Both the position numbers and the translations under genes were made by a program. Source: Isoetes taiwanensis (lineage: Eukaryota > Streptophyta > Lycopodiopsida > Isoetales > Isoetaceae). Taken from it: a stretch of 64,000 nt of DNA. The stretch is from positions 11,243,563 to 11,307,562 of the forward strand of contig JAJEKV010000014.1 of the NCBI GenBank assembly GCA_021234155.1. The letters run 5' to 3'. The first letter of the stretch is position 1; each line of letters starts with the position of its first letter. The notes beneath the pieces are model-generated. The model was not told the origin of the DNA. It made no database searches and was given only the letters and a program-made list of their open reading frames with translations. This document shows, one piece after another, positions 10,691 through 20,299 of this stretch.

Positions 10691-11119
10691 TCACTTTCTT
10701 TTTCCCATCTGAAATAATACATTCTCCTTGGACCACACCGGCCTTGCATCCACATGAGACAACCATTTTCTGCCCAAAAGTAGATCATAAATATCATTAT
10801 TCTCATCAACCCCTTCAAAAGCTACCACCACAAAACTAGCAGCCACAATAATACCCTCAATGTCAACTAAAACACTACTAATTATCCCTATAGGATGAAT
10901 TTTTGTGTTAGAGAATGATTTCAAAACCATAGGTGCTCGTCTATCACATTCCAAACCACAAGATTTCATTATGTGATGTGGCATCACATTCAAAGGGGAA
11001 CCACCATCTAATAATACTTTGGTTAGAACCTTTTTACCAATGTTTGCAACACAAGTAAAAGGCCCTGGATCAGCATCATCCTGGGATAATACAAGCTCAC
11101 CAACATGATTAGTAAACAT
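10691..11119 (-). CDS. Gypsy aspartic protease domain
   Basis: A 142-residue frame with the retropepsin active site in the form VLLDGGSPLNVMP (residues ~36-48), where DGGS takes the place of the usual DTGS/DSGA. YDLLLGRKWLSHVDA (residues ~111-125) is the flap/ILG-type region. The protease cuts the Gag-Pol polyprotein into parts. It lies after the zinc knuckles and runs into the RNase H region with a frame change at about 10700. DGGS forms are seen in plant Gypsy elements, so activity is plausible. Confidence 0.78.
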   Translation of the reverse strand: MFTNHVGELVLSQDDADPGPFTCVANIGKKVLTKVLLDGGSPLNVMPHHIMKSCGLECDRRAPMVLKSFSNTKIHPIGIISSVLVDIEGIIVAASFVVVAFEGVDENNDIYDLLLGRKWLSHVDARPVWSKENVLFQMGKRK

Positions 11120-11158
11120 ATCCTCCTTTTCCTCATTTAAAACTCAACAACTTTTTTT

Positions 11159-11665
11159 TCAGTAAGAGGGAGCAATCCTTAGCAAGGTTAGTAAGTCTAT
11201 GCTTATCTTAGAATTTTTTAGCAAAATCTCCAAATCTTCTCCTTCTTTATCTTTTCTTGCAAATTTTTGGGCTGGAGGAGGTGGTACTACCTGAATAATT
11301 TCATCTTTCCTCCCCTTATCTTGATGAACAACTTTTTGAGCAAGGGGATGAGATAATACGATTGCCTTCAAAATCTTTACCTCTTCTTTGCATTCCCTTC
11401 TTTGGTTACAAATTCGCTTCTTTGCCTTTGGATTCCGGCATTCCTCGGTGTGTATGACCAAAAATCTCTTCTTGATCCTCCATTTCCTGCACAAATCGAT
11501 AGATGCACTTGTTTCTGTTGCTTTGGCTAACTCTTGTCTAGCAAAATACTCTTTGACACTACACTTATCTTCAAGATGCCCTATGCCCTTACAAAAGTAC
11601 AAACAGGGACATTCTTTACCATAATGCCCTCTCCTACCACACTTAAGGCAAGGCCTATAATAACA
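11159..11665 (-). CDS. Gag nucleocapsid, two zinc knuckles
   Basis: The minus strand at 11609-11650 reads CLKCGRRGHYGKEC, a perfect C-x2-C-x4-H-x4-C knuckle. It is followed directly by CLYFCKGIGHLEDKC, a second knuckle with one extra residue. A Lys-rich tail (HQDKGRKDE, FARKDKEG) follows, as expected for a nucleocapsid that binds element RNA. The frame at 11159-11602 is open for 147 residues and ends before the protease. It is separated by frame from the Gag core upstream. Confidence 0.8.
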   Translation of the reverse strand, partial: CYYRPCLKCGRRGHYGKECPCLYFCKGIGHLEDKCSVKEYFARQELAKATETSASIDLCRKWRIKKRFLVIHTEECRNPKAKKRICNQRRECKEEVKILKAIVLSHPLAQKVVHQDKGRKDEIIQVVPPPPAQKFARKDKEGEDLEILLKNSKISIDLLTLLRIAPSY

Positions 11666-11669
11666 AACT

Positions 11670-12587
11670 TCAGGAAGAATGACTATCCCTTAGACAATGA
11701 ATGCATGGGGAAAGACCCTTTTCTCGGGGTTTGGATGCCTTCAACTCTTGAAGTTGTTTAGTCACTTCAGCCAATGCCTCGACCATCTTGAGCAACTCAG
11801 TTTTGAATCTGCAAGTAGGGATAATTGCCTCCTCGACCTTGGTAGTTCTCTTCTCCTTACTTTTGGCATAGATTGGCACCGATGTTGTGTATTCCTGTTC
11901 AAATTCTGGTGAAAAGGATCATTAGTAAATCGCATCATAGGTTCAGTTGAACAGAAATAAACATCTGCTAATTCTGTAGCTTTAGTAAAGGCCTTATGTA
12001 TGGTGTCAAATCCTTGAGAATCTTTATCCCGGGTCATCTTCTTGTGCACCCTAGGTCTGTCACTTAATCCATTTATAAAAGCTGCTACTAAATCCAAAGT
12101 ATGATGGAGGACATGCTCAGTTTGGCATTTTAACAAATATGCATTAAACCTTTCTGTATATTGATGAATAGTCTCACCATGCTTGATGTGGAATGAGTGT
12201 AGCTCCAGAGCTAATTCTCTTGGCTTAACCAATTTCCCAAATCTGGTTAGAAACTTAGGCACAATATCTTCCCATGTTCTAGTACCTAAAGCAGTCACAT
12301 AATCCAACCATGCTCTTACCTCCTCATTCTTGAAACATTTCTTGAATTCTGAGAGCTTGCAGCCTTTCTTGTGTCCATAATCCTGGTAATATTCCTCAAA
12401 ACCTTCAAAAATAATTAGCATTTATGCTAGGATCAAAAGTTAGTGCAGGGACTGGCACACTAAGCTCATAAGATTGATGGAGACAAGTGTTCCCCAATAC
12501 ATTGATTCCTTGGGGCACAACAGAACTCTCAGGGTTTTCTTGTGCCTCTGGCTGCTCAGTATGATCATTTCCCCTTCTTGGTGCCAT
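11670..12587 (-). CDS. Gag core (retrotransposon gag family)
   Basis: The start MAPRRGNDHTEQ is chosen at 12587 because it is the first ATG after the primer site, about 24 bases downstream of it. The first frame runs to SINANYF, then a shift near 12410 moves into the long frame at 11762-12421. That frame holds FKNEEVRAWLDYVTALGTRTW and FLTRFGKLVKP...LHSFHIKHGETIHQYTERF, the typical retrotransposon gag capsid core (W...F...F, then I..Y..RF...L). It builds the virus-like particle that packages element RNA. A second shift near 11880 joins it to the zinc-knuckle part. Both shifts sit in otherwise well conserved sequence. Confidence 0.8.
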
Positions 12588-12610
12588 TAATTCTTCTTCA
12601 AAGTATAGTA

Positions 12611-12628
12611 ATCTCGGTAGGACCTCCA
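12611..12628 (-). other. primer binding site, tRNA-Gln
   Basis: On the sense (minus) strand this reads TGGAGGTCCTACCGAGAT. It is complementary to the 3' end of a plant-type tRNA-Gln (T-arm, then GGTAGGACCT, then the added CCA). It begins three bases after the LTR end CTTCAACA. This fixes element orientation and the 5' LTR boundary. The tRNA match is from memory of plant tRNA-Gln sequences. Confidence 0.78.
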
Positions 12629-12631
12629 AAA

Positions 12632-15125
12632 TGTTGAAGGCTTTTTGGCAAAACCTCCAACCTAATGGTTTAGAACCTCCCGGGTTGCTTAAGGCAACCA
12701 CTCTGAATCACCAAAACACGGAAAAGTCATCAAAATTTCAAGATCGTTTGCTTTCCCTGAAGCAAAAAAAAATGGTCTGACCATAAACTTGTGCCATTTA
12801 AAATCAAATCAAGCAAATCAATTGATTTTTTGATAGAGATCTTCTTAACAGATGTGGGAATCAGTGTTCAAAAGTCTAGATAGAGCTGAGATAAGCAAGG
12901 TTCTCAAAATCACACTTCATTTGGGTCAAAAATTGGTCAATACTAGCAACGACAAGCTATTCTTTGCAGATTGAAGATGGAACAAGTTTTTTAGTTTTGG
13001 AAATTTGAGATATCTCGGACCGGTGTCTAGATTGAAGGCAACTTAAAATTGCAGGAAATTAACAACCTAAAGGGTAGAATTTGATTAAAATCTCCTATCA
13101 CCGACTTGCAAGAACCCGAGAGCAACTTTACCTAATATGAAATCTAATTGGCTTTTTTTTGTGTTTTTTCAAAGTGTATCAGTTCGAAATACCCTCTAGT
13201 TATAGTGCATAAAAATTTCAAACTAAATTATTTTTTAGTTTTCTTAAAATCAAGGATTAAACTCAAGAACAATCACCACACGAATTTTTTTTTCTAAGGT
13301 CAGATTTTCATTCAAGAAGCTATTCAAAAGATCAACATCAATTTCCACGAGTCTAATGGTCTCGGGAAAAACAATCAAACAGATCAAATTGTCAATAATC
13401 TCAAAAGTGGTCGATAATCTCAATAGCCCGTCAATTCTTCCGAATTTGGAGGCTAGAGGAGCAAATGCAGACTAGGAATCAGTCAATCCGCCTCGAAAAG
13501 CTTCAAGTCGACGTTCTTCACGCATACAACCCCCGGAAAACAATGCAAGATCTCAATCCATCTTAAACGGCCCTGTTTCAGTTCAAATCTTGGCAAATTC
13601 CTGTTTGAAATTCAAATTTTTGTTTGTTTATGAGTCGGTATGGATGCGTGTAGGTGAATGGAGGGTGCAGAGTTATGATTAAGCAGGTAATTCCAACCAA
13701 TTTTCCGGATCTTGGCCTTCATCGAAAATTAGGGTTCTTGAAAAATAGTCCAAATATCCCACAGGCATGTTTAGAAAAAGCAGACTAGTGTATAAAAGGA
13801 ATTTTACCGCAATTTCTCCCGAATAAACGTGCCATTATGAAGGGGGAACTGGCCCGTGCCCAGCCCCCATGCCCCATGGTGCCACGTGGAGGGTGTGGAT
13901 TGGTGGATGAGCGGGGGGGGGTAGAAAATGCTAGGTGGGGTAGAATAGGAAATTTTTTTTTAATTTTTTATAGAAAGGCACGAATCTCAAGGCAATAATC
14001 CAAAGGCCAAGATAAAGGATATTAGCATAGGGTAGAAAATGCTAGGTGGGGTAGAATAGGAAAATTTTTTTAATTTTTTATAGAAAGGCACGAATCTCAA
14101 GGCAATAATCCAAAGGCCAAGATAAAGGATATTAGCATATTCTCCCATCTCAATTGGAATCTTTTGCTAGGAATAATTTTTTGCATAGCTTAACCATAGG
14201 ATGTGAAATATGGCAAAAAAAAGATGACTAGGCAATTGTGATGGCATATGACATGGCAATGGTGATGACTAGGCAAATGACATGGCAATGTATCTTGACT
14301 CAATTTTTTGTCTAGCCAAAAAACTTTTTCAACTTATGGATGTGGATGACACGTGTATGGCATATATGATGATGAGGAGGATGATGTGCAAATGACATGG
14401 CACTCCCAAGTGGCAATATTACATAGAATCATAATCAACTTGAAAAATGGAAGCCCTTTAGCCAATTTTTATTTTTTGAACTTGGGGATGGAGGGAGTAT
14501 GATGTAAGTGATGATGAGGAATGATGGAGATGTGAGGTGGCTTCCAAGGTTATACGTGGCACAATGCCACCTTTATGCATAACTTTTGCAAATTCCTTGA
14601 CCATTTTTTCTTTTTGAAGCTTATCATGGAAATGAATGTATGGAGTTATGGAAGAGATGAGAGTGAAGCTTTTTTGGCTAGACAAAAAATGTTGTCAATT
14701 GGAAAACAAGGTTGATTGAGGATGTACCAACTTGGAAATCAAGGAAAGAAGGTGGTATGGGGTGAAATAATGGTATAGGAATTTGCCTCAATATGAACTT
14801 GATCTAGAGTTATTTTGCACATACCATGGAACTCTTGGGGGTCTTCAAAACCTTCTTATGTCTTCAAAGTAAATGTTTGTGTCCTTTGCTCTCTTGTTTG
14901 CTCAAATATGATGACTTGACTTTTTCTTGCTCCTTGTGACCATTTAATTTGATCTAATGAAATAGCTTCCATGAATGTCCTTCCTTAGTCTTCATCAAAA
15001 AAATTCTTCAATGATCTGAAACAAAATAATCCTTCAAGAGTGTAATCAGCTTAAAATCAGCATTGGCAGCTTGTCTTCTTCTTGTGTTGTACAATTTCCT
15101 CTTGCTGCCACAAAATGTGGCAGCA
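12632..15125 (-). repeat. Gypsy 5' LTR
   Basis: It matches the left LTR over its whole length. On the sense strand it starts TGCTGCCACATTTTGTGGCA, which with its first bases forms a perfect 10-bp inverted repeat (15103-15125), and ends CCTTCAACA at 12632. It carries CCACGTGGCACC near 13880, a TATA-like CTTTTATAC near 13800 on the sense strand, and CCTGTGGGATATT...AAGAACCCTAA downstream. The order of these matches R copies, where a clear TATATATA lies at the same place. It also holds the 110-bp tandem pair (13918-14138). Confidence 0.85.
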
Positions 15126-16820
15126 GGCACACATCACATTCCTAGCTAACTTTTTTGCTTGACATGTGTGCATGAGCCCAATGTACCATTGATTTTGAAA
15201 ACATTTTGCATTGAATAATTCCAGAAGACATCAAGTAGTGCTGCCACGTTTTGGCAGCATAGAAGAGCAATTCACACAATTTGCACATTTTTGTCTAATA
15301 TTTGAATAATATATGTGTGCAAGAGCTAGAAGTTTGAAGACTCCCATCTTTGAAGATCACAAATTGACACTTTTGTTGAAGAACCACGGGAAGGACATTC
15401 ATTGGATATTATACAAGTGTAGCAAAGAGGATAAGATTCAAGCAAGTGAACTTGAGTAAATAGAGGTTGGAAGACCCCTCAAGATTGAAGTTTGGAAGAC
15501 CTCTCAAGTTTCTTTGGTATGTGGCTAGTTCCAAATCATTTTGGCATGAGTTCTATTTTCCAAGGCTTCTCACATGATCCTATCACCTCAATCCCATCGA
15601 TGAACACCATACAAGATTCATAACTCACATCTTCATGCCTCATCGTCATTTTCCCTAGCCCATATATGCATCACACTCCCATCATACATTCACCACCTTT
15701 GAGAAAAGCAAAAAATCCCATCAAGTTTGGCTACTTCCATGGTCTAAAACCATCTTCTCTCTCTAAAAGCTAAGCTAGAGAGAGAAAGTGCACATTTTCT
15801 TCAAACAAGTATGGAGGAGTAAATTATCCAAGCCATTGCATAAAAGATCTACTGGTATATGCACTAGTGCCAAATTGGTTGCGAAATTGTCCACATCATC
15901 CTCAAGAATGCCAAATACCATCCACATCACCACCTAAGGACATCCATGTCATCATACACGTCACCTACCACAAAAATCGTTTCAAAATTTTGACCCAAGT
16001 AAAGTCATCTTGATACCTTAGATGACATGTCATCATCCCATGATGCCACATCATCCCCAAATGCTTCCACATCATCATACACATGTCATCCACATCATCT
16101 CCACTTCATAAAAAGTTTTGACTAGAAAGAAGTCATTTTGCCACCTTACTTAACACTTCATCACTTCATAATGCCATGTCACCACCCATTTGCCAAATCG
16201 CCCCACCAAATCATCAAATTTCACTCTTTTTTTTAGTGAAAAAAATCACGTGCTCTTTTTTTGCAAAATGATTCTCCCATCTTGTAGAGCATCAAAAAAT
16301 ATTCCTTTTGGAAAAAAGAATTTTTTAAAAAGAACTATATTGACCATTGTTCAAATCTTGCTTTTGGAATCGTGCCAAATTTAAAAAAAAATCCCCCCCC
16401 CAACAAGCATAGTATCATCCCCAATCCAACCTCGCCGCGCCACGTGGTACCCCCGGGCATGTGGGGCGGCAACGGGCCGAATCCCACGTGAAGGTAGCAC
16501 GTAATTTTAATTAAAACTTTAGGGCAGTGTATATATACCCTGTTTATGTTTTTGGTTTCAGCCTGTGGGATATTATTCCAACAAAAATCTAAGAACCCTA
16601 AAAGGGCAGGCCACGTTCGGGGCTTTTTTCGCGGATTGGGCGTGTCAATCATCACCCAGAGCTCCCGATTTAATCTTTTTAATTCCAAGAAACCCAAATC
16701 TTTCACAAAAGACAGAGATTAGATCCGGATTTGCCAAGAACAGACCGAAACAGGGGAATCCAAAAAGGGGATTTCATCTGAGATCGTTTTGAAGGCCTTT
16801 CGCGCGCGAGATTATCTACT
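15126..16820 (+). mobile_element. family R repeat, copy R1 right part
   Basis: Continuation of R1 after the Gypsy insertion, starting at the duplicated GGCAC. It matches copies R2-R6 in reverse: AAAGCTAAGCTAGAGAGAGAAAG, then several TGACATGTCATC...CACATCATC blocks, and GGCAAAATGATTCTCCC. It then enters a CCACGTGG...GGGCATGTGGGGCGGC promoter-like region with TATATATA at 16530. A second TGCTGCCACG..TTGGCAGCA hairpin sits at 15240. I read it as the U3 and start of R of an LTR with plus-strand sense. ORFs in it are by chance. Confidence 0.7.
16529..16539 (+). promoter_or_regulatory. TATA box of R1 LTR
   Basis: TGTATATATACC lies about 90 bases after the CCACGTGG...GGGCATGTGGGG block. The same box, in the same context on the other strand, occurs at 43364-43374 and 56000-56011. 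Conservation in three copies supports it being the U3 promoter. Confidence 0.6.
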
Positions 16821-17029
16821 TGCTGAGCATTAGTGCATGCCGGATTCATGTCCTGTAGCTGAGAATGCATGCCGGATTGGTATTTTTAGGAGTTAATGCA
16901 GGCTAATCATAGCCTATACCTCCCGAAATGACCTTATACATGCCAAAAAACGTATTCACACATTACAATCCAAAGAAAAATCCACGGATCAAGCAAAACT
17001 AACAAAAACAGGTTTTAAGAAGAGGAAAA

Positions 17030-17281
17030 TGTCTCTGAGGATTTTTTGATGGCTCCAGCGTGAAGAATCATGTGAATATTATTGGACGAAACCGGTTTGC
17101 TTCTTTGATACTGAGAAATGCCTTTCTGCCTCAAGGAAGACTGATTTTTAAGGCAATATTTGAAAAAATTTCTGATTATTGTGAAAGACATCCTGTGCCC
17201 ATGACCCCTGAGCTTGGTTTAGTCTGCAAATTGTTCTATATGATGTCCACATCAATGAAAATTCGGCACACTCCCTTGTAA
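17030..17281 (+). CDS. unknown ORF downstream of R1 leader
   Basis: The context AAAATGTCTCTGAGGATTTTT near 17028 matches, in reverse, the start of the gag-like remnants at 43134 and 55770. After that the sequence departs. The frame at 17060-17281 codes for KNHVNIIGRNRFASLILRNA and YCERHPVPMTPELGLVCKLF, ending at a TAA. The protein looks coding (no low complexity, balanced residues) but I do not recognise it. It may be a captured gene piece placed behind the R promoter. No introns or partners can be assigned. Confidence 0.35.
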
Positions 17282-17429
17282 CTAGTCGCCAAGTAGGTAT
17301 AAAATTTCAAATTAATGAATCAGATACATACGTTAATGTAATGTAAAGCCATTGAATTTCAGCCATTGAATCTGTGGACATATATGAATATAATGTAAAG
17401 CCATTGAATTATAGTTCAGAGCAGGATTT

Positions 17430-18310
17430 CATGAACACAAGTGTACTGTTATCAATGAACAGTTATTCATGAACTTTAAGAAAAATGTTTTACAAGATGA
17501 ATCTGCATCCTTCACCTTGACTGAAGTTTCCCTGTTGGGCTGTTTAAAAGACAAAGAAAATGCAGGACCTTGGCATTTCTCAGGGGGGTCATAAGTTCCT
17601 GGACCTGGCACAAAGTCTTGTATTACCTTTGGATGTCTACCAAATATATAAAAAAAGTGTGTTGGTGATGTCCGATCTTGTCTAAGAAAATAAGCTCCGG
17701 ACCGTGGAGAAGCAAAGGTAGAATGGACCAGGAGAAGCAAAGGTAGAATTTTTTGTAGACTTGGTTCCATGTTTTAATCTGGCAGAAATGCTAAAAGAGT
17801 GACGCAACTCTGTACAAATACCTCTAGACTATAAGCACCACGGCCCCAGTCCAGTTCCTCTTGATGACCTTAGGTCTTCCAAAGAATGCTAAAAGCAGGC
17901 TCTTTTCTTTGATAAGCTCTGTTCAGGCCATAAGCATACCGACCAGGACCTGAACTTTTTTCTACAGGAGCAGAAGCTTGACGTCTGGCTGTGGAAAAAG
18001 AAGGCCCTTTAATACTGGAACCAACACTGTAAGAACCTGGACCAAGGGTTTCCTCTTCAATTTTTTTTCCATATCTAGAAGCAAAAGTGTATGCAGGTGA
18101 ACCAGGCCTGCCATCCTGGTTATAAGCTCAAGGGCCAGGGGTATCTGCAGCAGAGGCCATCAAAGAGGCCTCTTTTTTTGCAGCCAAGATAAAAGCAGGG
18201 CCAGCATCATGGCTTCCAATTGCATGGGCACGAGGGCCAGGAGAAACATCTCTTGAAAATTTTCTGTTTCTTTGTCGGTTCTGTTATACTGCGTTACACT
18301 CCCAAAGTGA
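17430..18310 (-). pseudogene. sperm-tail PG-rich (STPG/SHIPPO) protein, decayed
   Basis: On the minus strand several repeats of the sperm-tail PG-rich type are seen: DVSPGPRAHAIGSHDAGPAF, TPGP-stop-AYN...GSPAYTFASRYG, LGPGSYSVGSSIKGPSFS, SSGPGRYAYG and VPGPGTYDPPEKCQGPAFS. Each has the PGPG.Y core followed by a GPAFS-type second half, spaced about 35-45 residues. Proteins of this family (ODF3/CIMAP, STPG) line axonemal microtubules of motile sperm and cilia. Two or three in-frame stops and frame changes are present, one turning PGPG into PGP-stop. Near 17700-17750 a 17-base phrase AGAAGCAAAGGTAGAAT is duplicated. No clear introns are seen, so it may be a retrocopy. Confidence 0.75.
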
Positions 18311-18720
18311 GCTAGGGAGAGGAATATCATCCAAACTATACCTTTACACTTTAGAGTGTGCTGGAACAACATCCTATATGTCAATAATTGGATTCTTACA
18401 TTGCATGACTTTTTTTTACAAATATAGAAGACAAGATCAGACATGTATGTTCAGGAAATAATCATCGAAAGGAGAAGAGATTGAAGGGAGTTAAGTCACT
18501 CATTGCATAAAAATTTTAGTAGCTTGCAACGGACCAAAATTTCTGAAAGTAGCAGAGCTATAAATATTAACATTGATTCAGGAGATGAATATTTACACAA
18601 TAACTGCCATTTGAACCGTCATCTTCTGCGCTCATGCTTCTTTTGCATGGGCTGAAATAGTTGCAGACCATGCATGTCTACTTGAAATAGCTACCTTATT
18701 GATTCAACCATATAAGCTCA
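18310..18720. other. no gene recognised
   Basis: AT-rich spacer between the STPG pseudogene and the 3' end of the transposase gene. A possible upstream part of the STPG frame (LDDIPLPSSLWE) lies at 18290-18350 on the minus strand but has stops. I looked for CACTA-type terminal repeats here and did not find a convincing one. Confidence 0.3.
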
Positions 18721-18722
18721 TT

Positions 18723-19605
18723 TTAATTCAATTCAACTTCAGGAACATATACGGTACCTTTACCCTTCCAAACCTTCTTCTGGCAAGGAACTCCATACAA
18801 AATAGAGCCAAAGGGCTGCTCAATTCTTTCTTTGTAGTGTCGGACCCAACCACGATTCAACCTCCTCAACCATGTCATCGTGAAAAACTGTGTCTCATAG
18901 TCAACTGTGTCAATTACACCCATCCAAACCTCGTTCTGGGAGTGCTGCAGTCTCACGACGTCCCCCTCACATGGGTAGTGACGAGGAATTCCCACACCAC
19001 CAAGCGAAAGTAGTCTGGAAGGAACTTCAACTGTCCTGGTTTCTAGAACCACCTTTCTGCGCCCCTCGCCACCATCCAATATGCATATTTCTCTAAGCAA
19101 ATGCTTGAGGGCCTAATACACAACAGAAGTCATTGCAAGAGTTCCTTGCAACACCACTTTCCCCGTCTTTGTCCCTCTCAATGTCAAGTATCTTGAAGAA
19201 AGCATATCTTGTAATAAAGGCCTCGTGGAAATATACAAATGAACCCGTGCTTGTGCTAAATACAATTATGTTAACCAATTGAGCATACCAGCCATGGACT
19301 CCTTTGTATCACCGTAATAAATACATGATCCCCAATTCGGAAGAGAGAGCCACGAAAGAAACAATTCTTGAACACCAACACTTGGTCGGAGGACAACTGA
19401 AGGTCATATTGTTTAGCAGCTGATAGTTCCATCGGCGAGACATTCCTCGTCTGGCTTCTTCCGCACAGTATTGGAGTCTCCCTGATGATTTCCTGCCATT
19501 TCTCTGGCACGCCTTGGCTGCCCGTAAATCTTGCTTCCTCCCCGTTTTAGGTGGTCGCAATGTGCCCCGCACATTTAAAAACTTATAATCAAATCTCGAA
19601 CTCAA
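18723..19605 (-). CDS. transposase C-terminal part (BAH-like)
   Basis: The frame at 18723-19100 reads RHYPCEGDVVRLQHSQNEVW, then MGVIDTVDYETQFFTMTWLR and IEQPFGSILYGVP. Upstream frames give FRGSLFRIGDHVFI and FFKILDIERDKDGESG (19150-19400). GD.V.L....W.G.I......W resembles a BAH-type or chromatin-reader fold near the end of a transposase. The start of this part needs at least two frame joins (near 19100 and 19280). The function in the element is unknown; in related transposases such C-terminal domains may guide binding or targeting. It ends at a clear TAA at 18723. Confidence 0.5.
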
Positions 19606-20299
19606 AGAACCCCAATCAAATAAGCATGAAACCTTTCATATAAACGGTCGATTGCACGTATGTCTTCCCTGATTATTAGTTTTGTGCTCATACCAGCAGG
19701 AAATCATAGCAAGTATATACCCATTTATTCAACAGCGTGACTCAGAGTTATTCCTTTTTTGAAAGATGTTGCGTCATCTATACACTCTAAGACTGCACTG
19801 CAGGTAAAGGCTGAGGTAGTGTAGCTCTGGTAATTAAAGCAAATACCCTGCACAAGTGGTTACTGGCAAGAAATTGGAAACTTAATCATCTAAATATATC
19901 ATTTAACAAAGACATAGGAAACTAATGGACTGGTACATAGCTAAACTCAAAAAATAAATACTGGTCTCATGGAAGATCTAGGTTTGTACATCCACTCTGA
20001 AGGGATGCTATTGCTTTTTGTTGTCAACACATTTTCTCAGCACCAAAGCCTTTTAGGATTCTCGTCTTTGTATTTGCATCAGACTTTTCCTCTTTGAAAG
20101 ACATTTCCATCCAAATACACATAGCGTGAGTACTAAAGGACTTGCAGTTCCATTTATAACCTTCGTTCCACAAGGTAATTAACTTGAGACTGGAACACTT
20201 TTATGGGTAGAGGATAAGATCAATCTCATATAATCGCTACTAAGAACAATGCATCACATACCCCTACTCTGCTAACAAACACTAGGTCATTTACCTGTC

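Larger units (their letters stand above)
3990..15125 (-). mobile_element. Ty3/Gypsy LTR retrotransposon, nested in R1
   Basis: An 11.1-kb element read on the minus strand: 5' LTR at right (12632-15125), primer site, gag, zinc knuckles, protease, RNase H, RT, integrase, a tandem-repeat spacer and the 3' LTR at left (3990-~6470). It is flanked by GGCAC at 3985-3989 and 15126-15130. Copies R2, R4, R5 and R6 show the empty site (reverse of GAGCCATGGCACAC), which confirms the insertion point. Coding regions carry several frameshifts and stops, so it is probably not autonomous now. The LTRs are near-identical in length (about 2.48 and 2.49 kb) but differ at many CAG/CTG/CCG sites. The region before the 3' LTR is pyrimidine-rich on the sense strand rather than a clear polypurine tract. 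Confidence 0.88.

Noticed and set aside
12611-12628. A tRNA-Gln gene at the sequence matching tRNA-Gln
   Set aside because: Only the last 18 bases match, including the CCA that is not encoded in nuclear tRNA genes. Position and orientation fit a primer binding site.
17429-17770. A secreted protein with a Leu-rich signal peptide (MEPSLQKILPLLLLVHSTFA)
   Set aside because: The same DNA in other frames continues the PG-repeat protein from upstream, so the Met is internal to a pseudogene.
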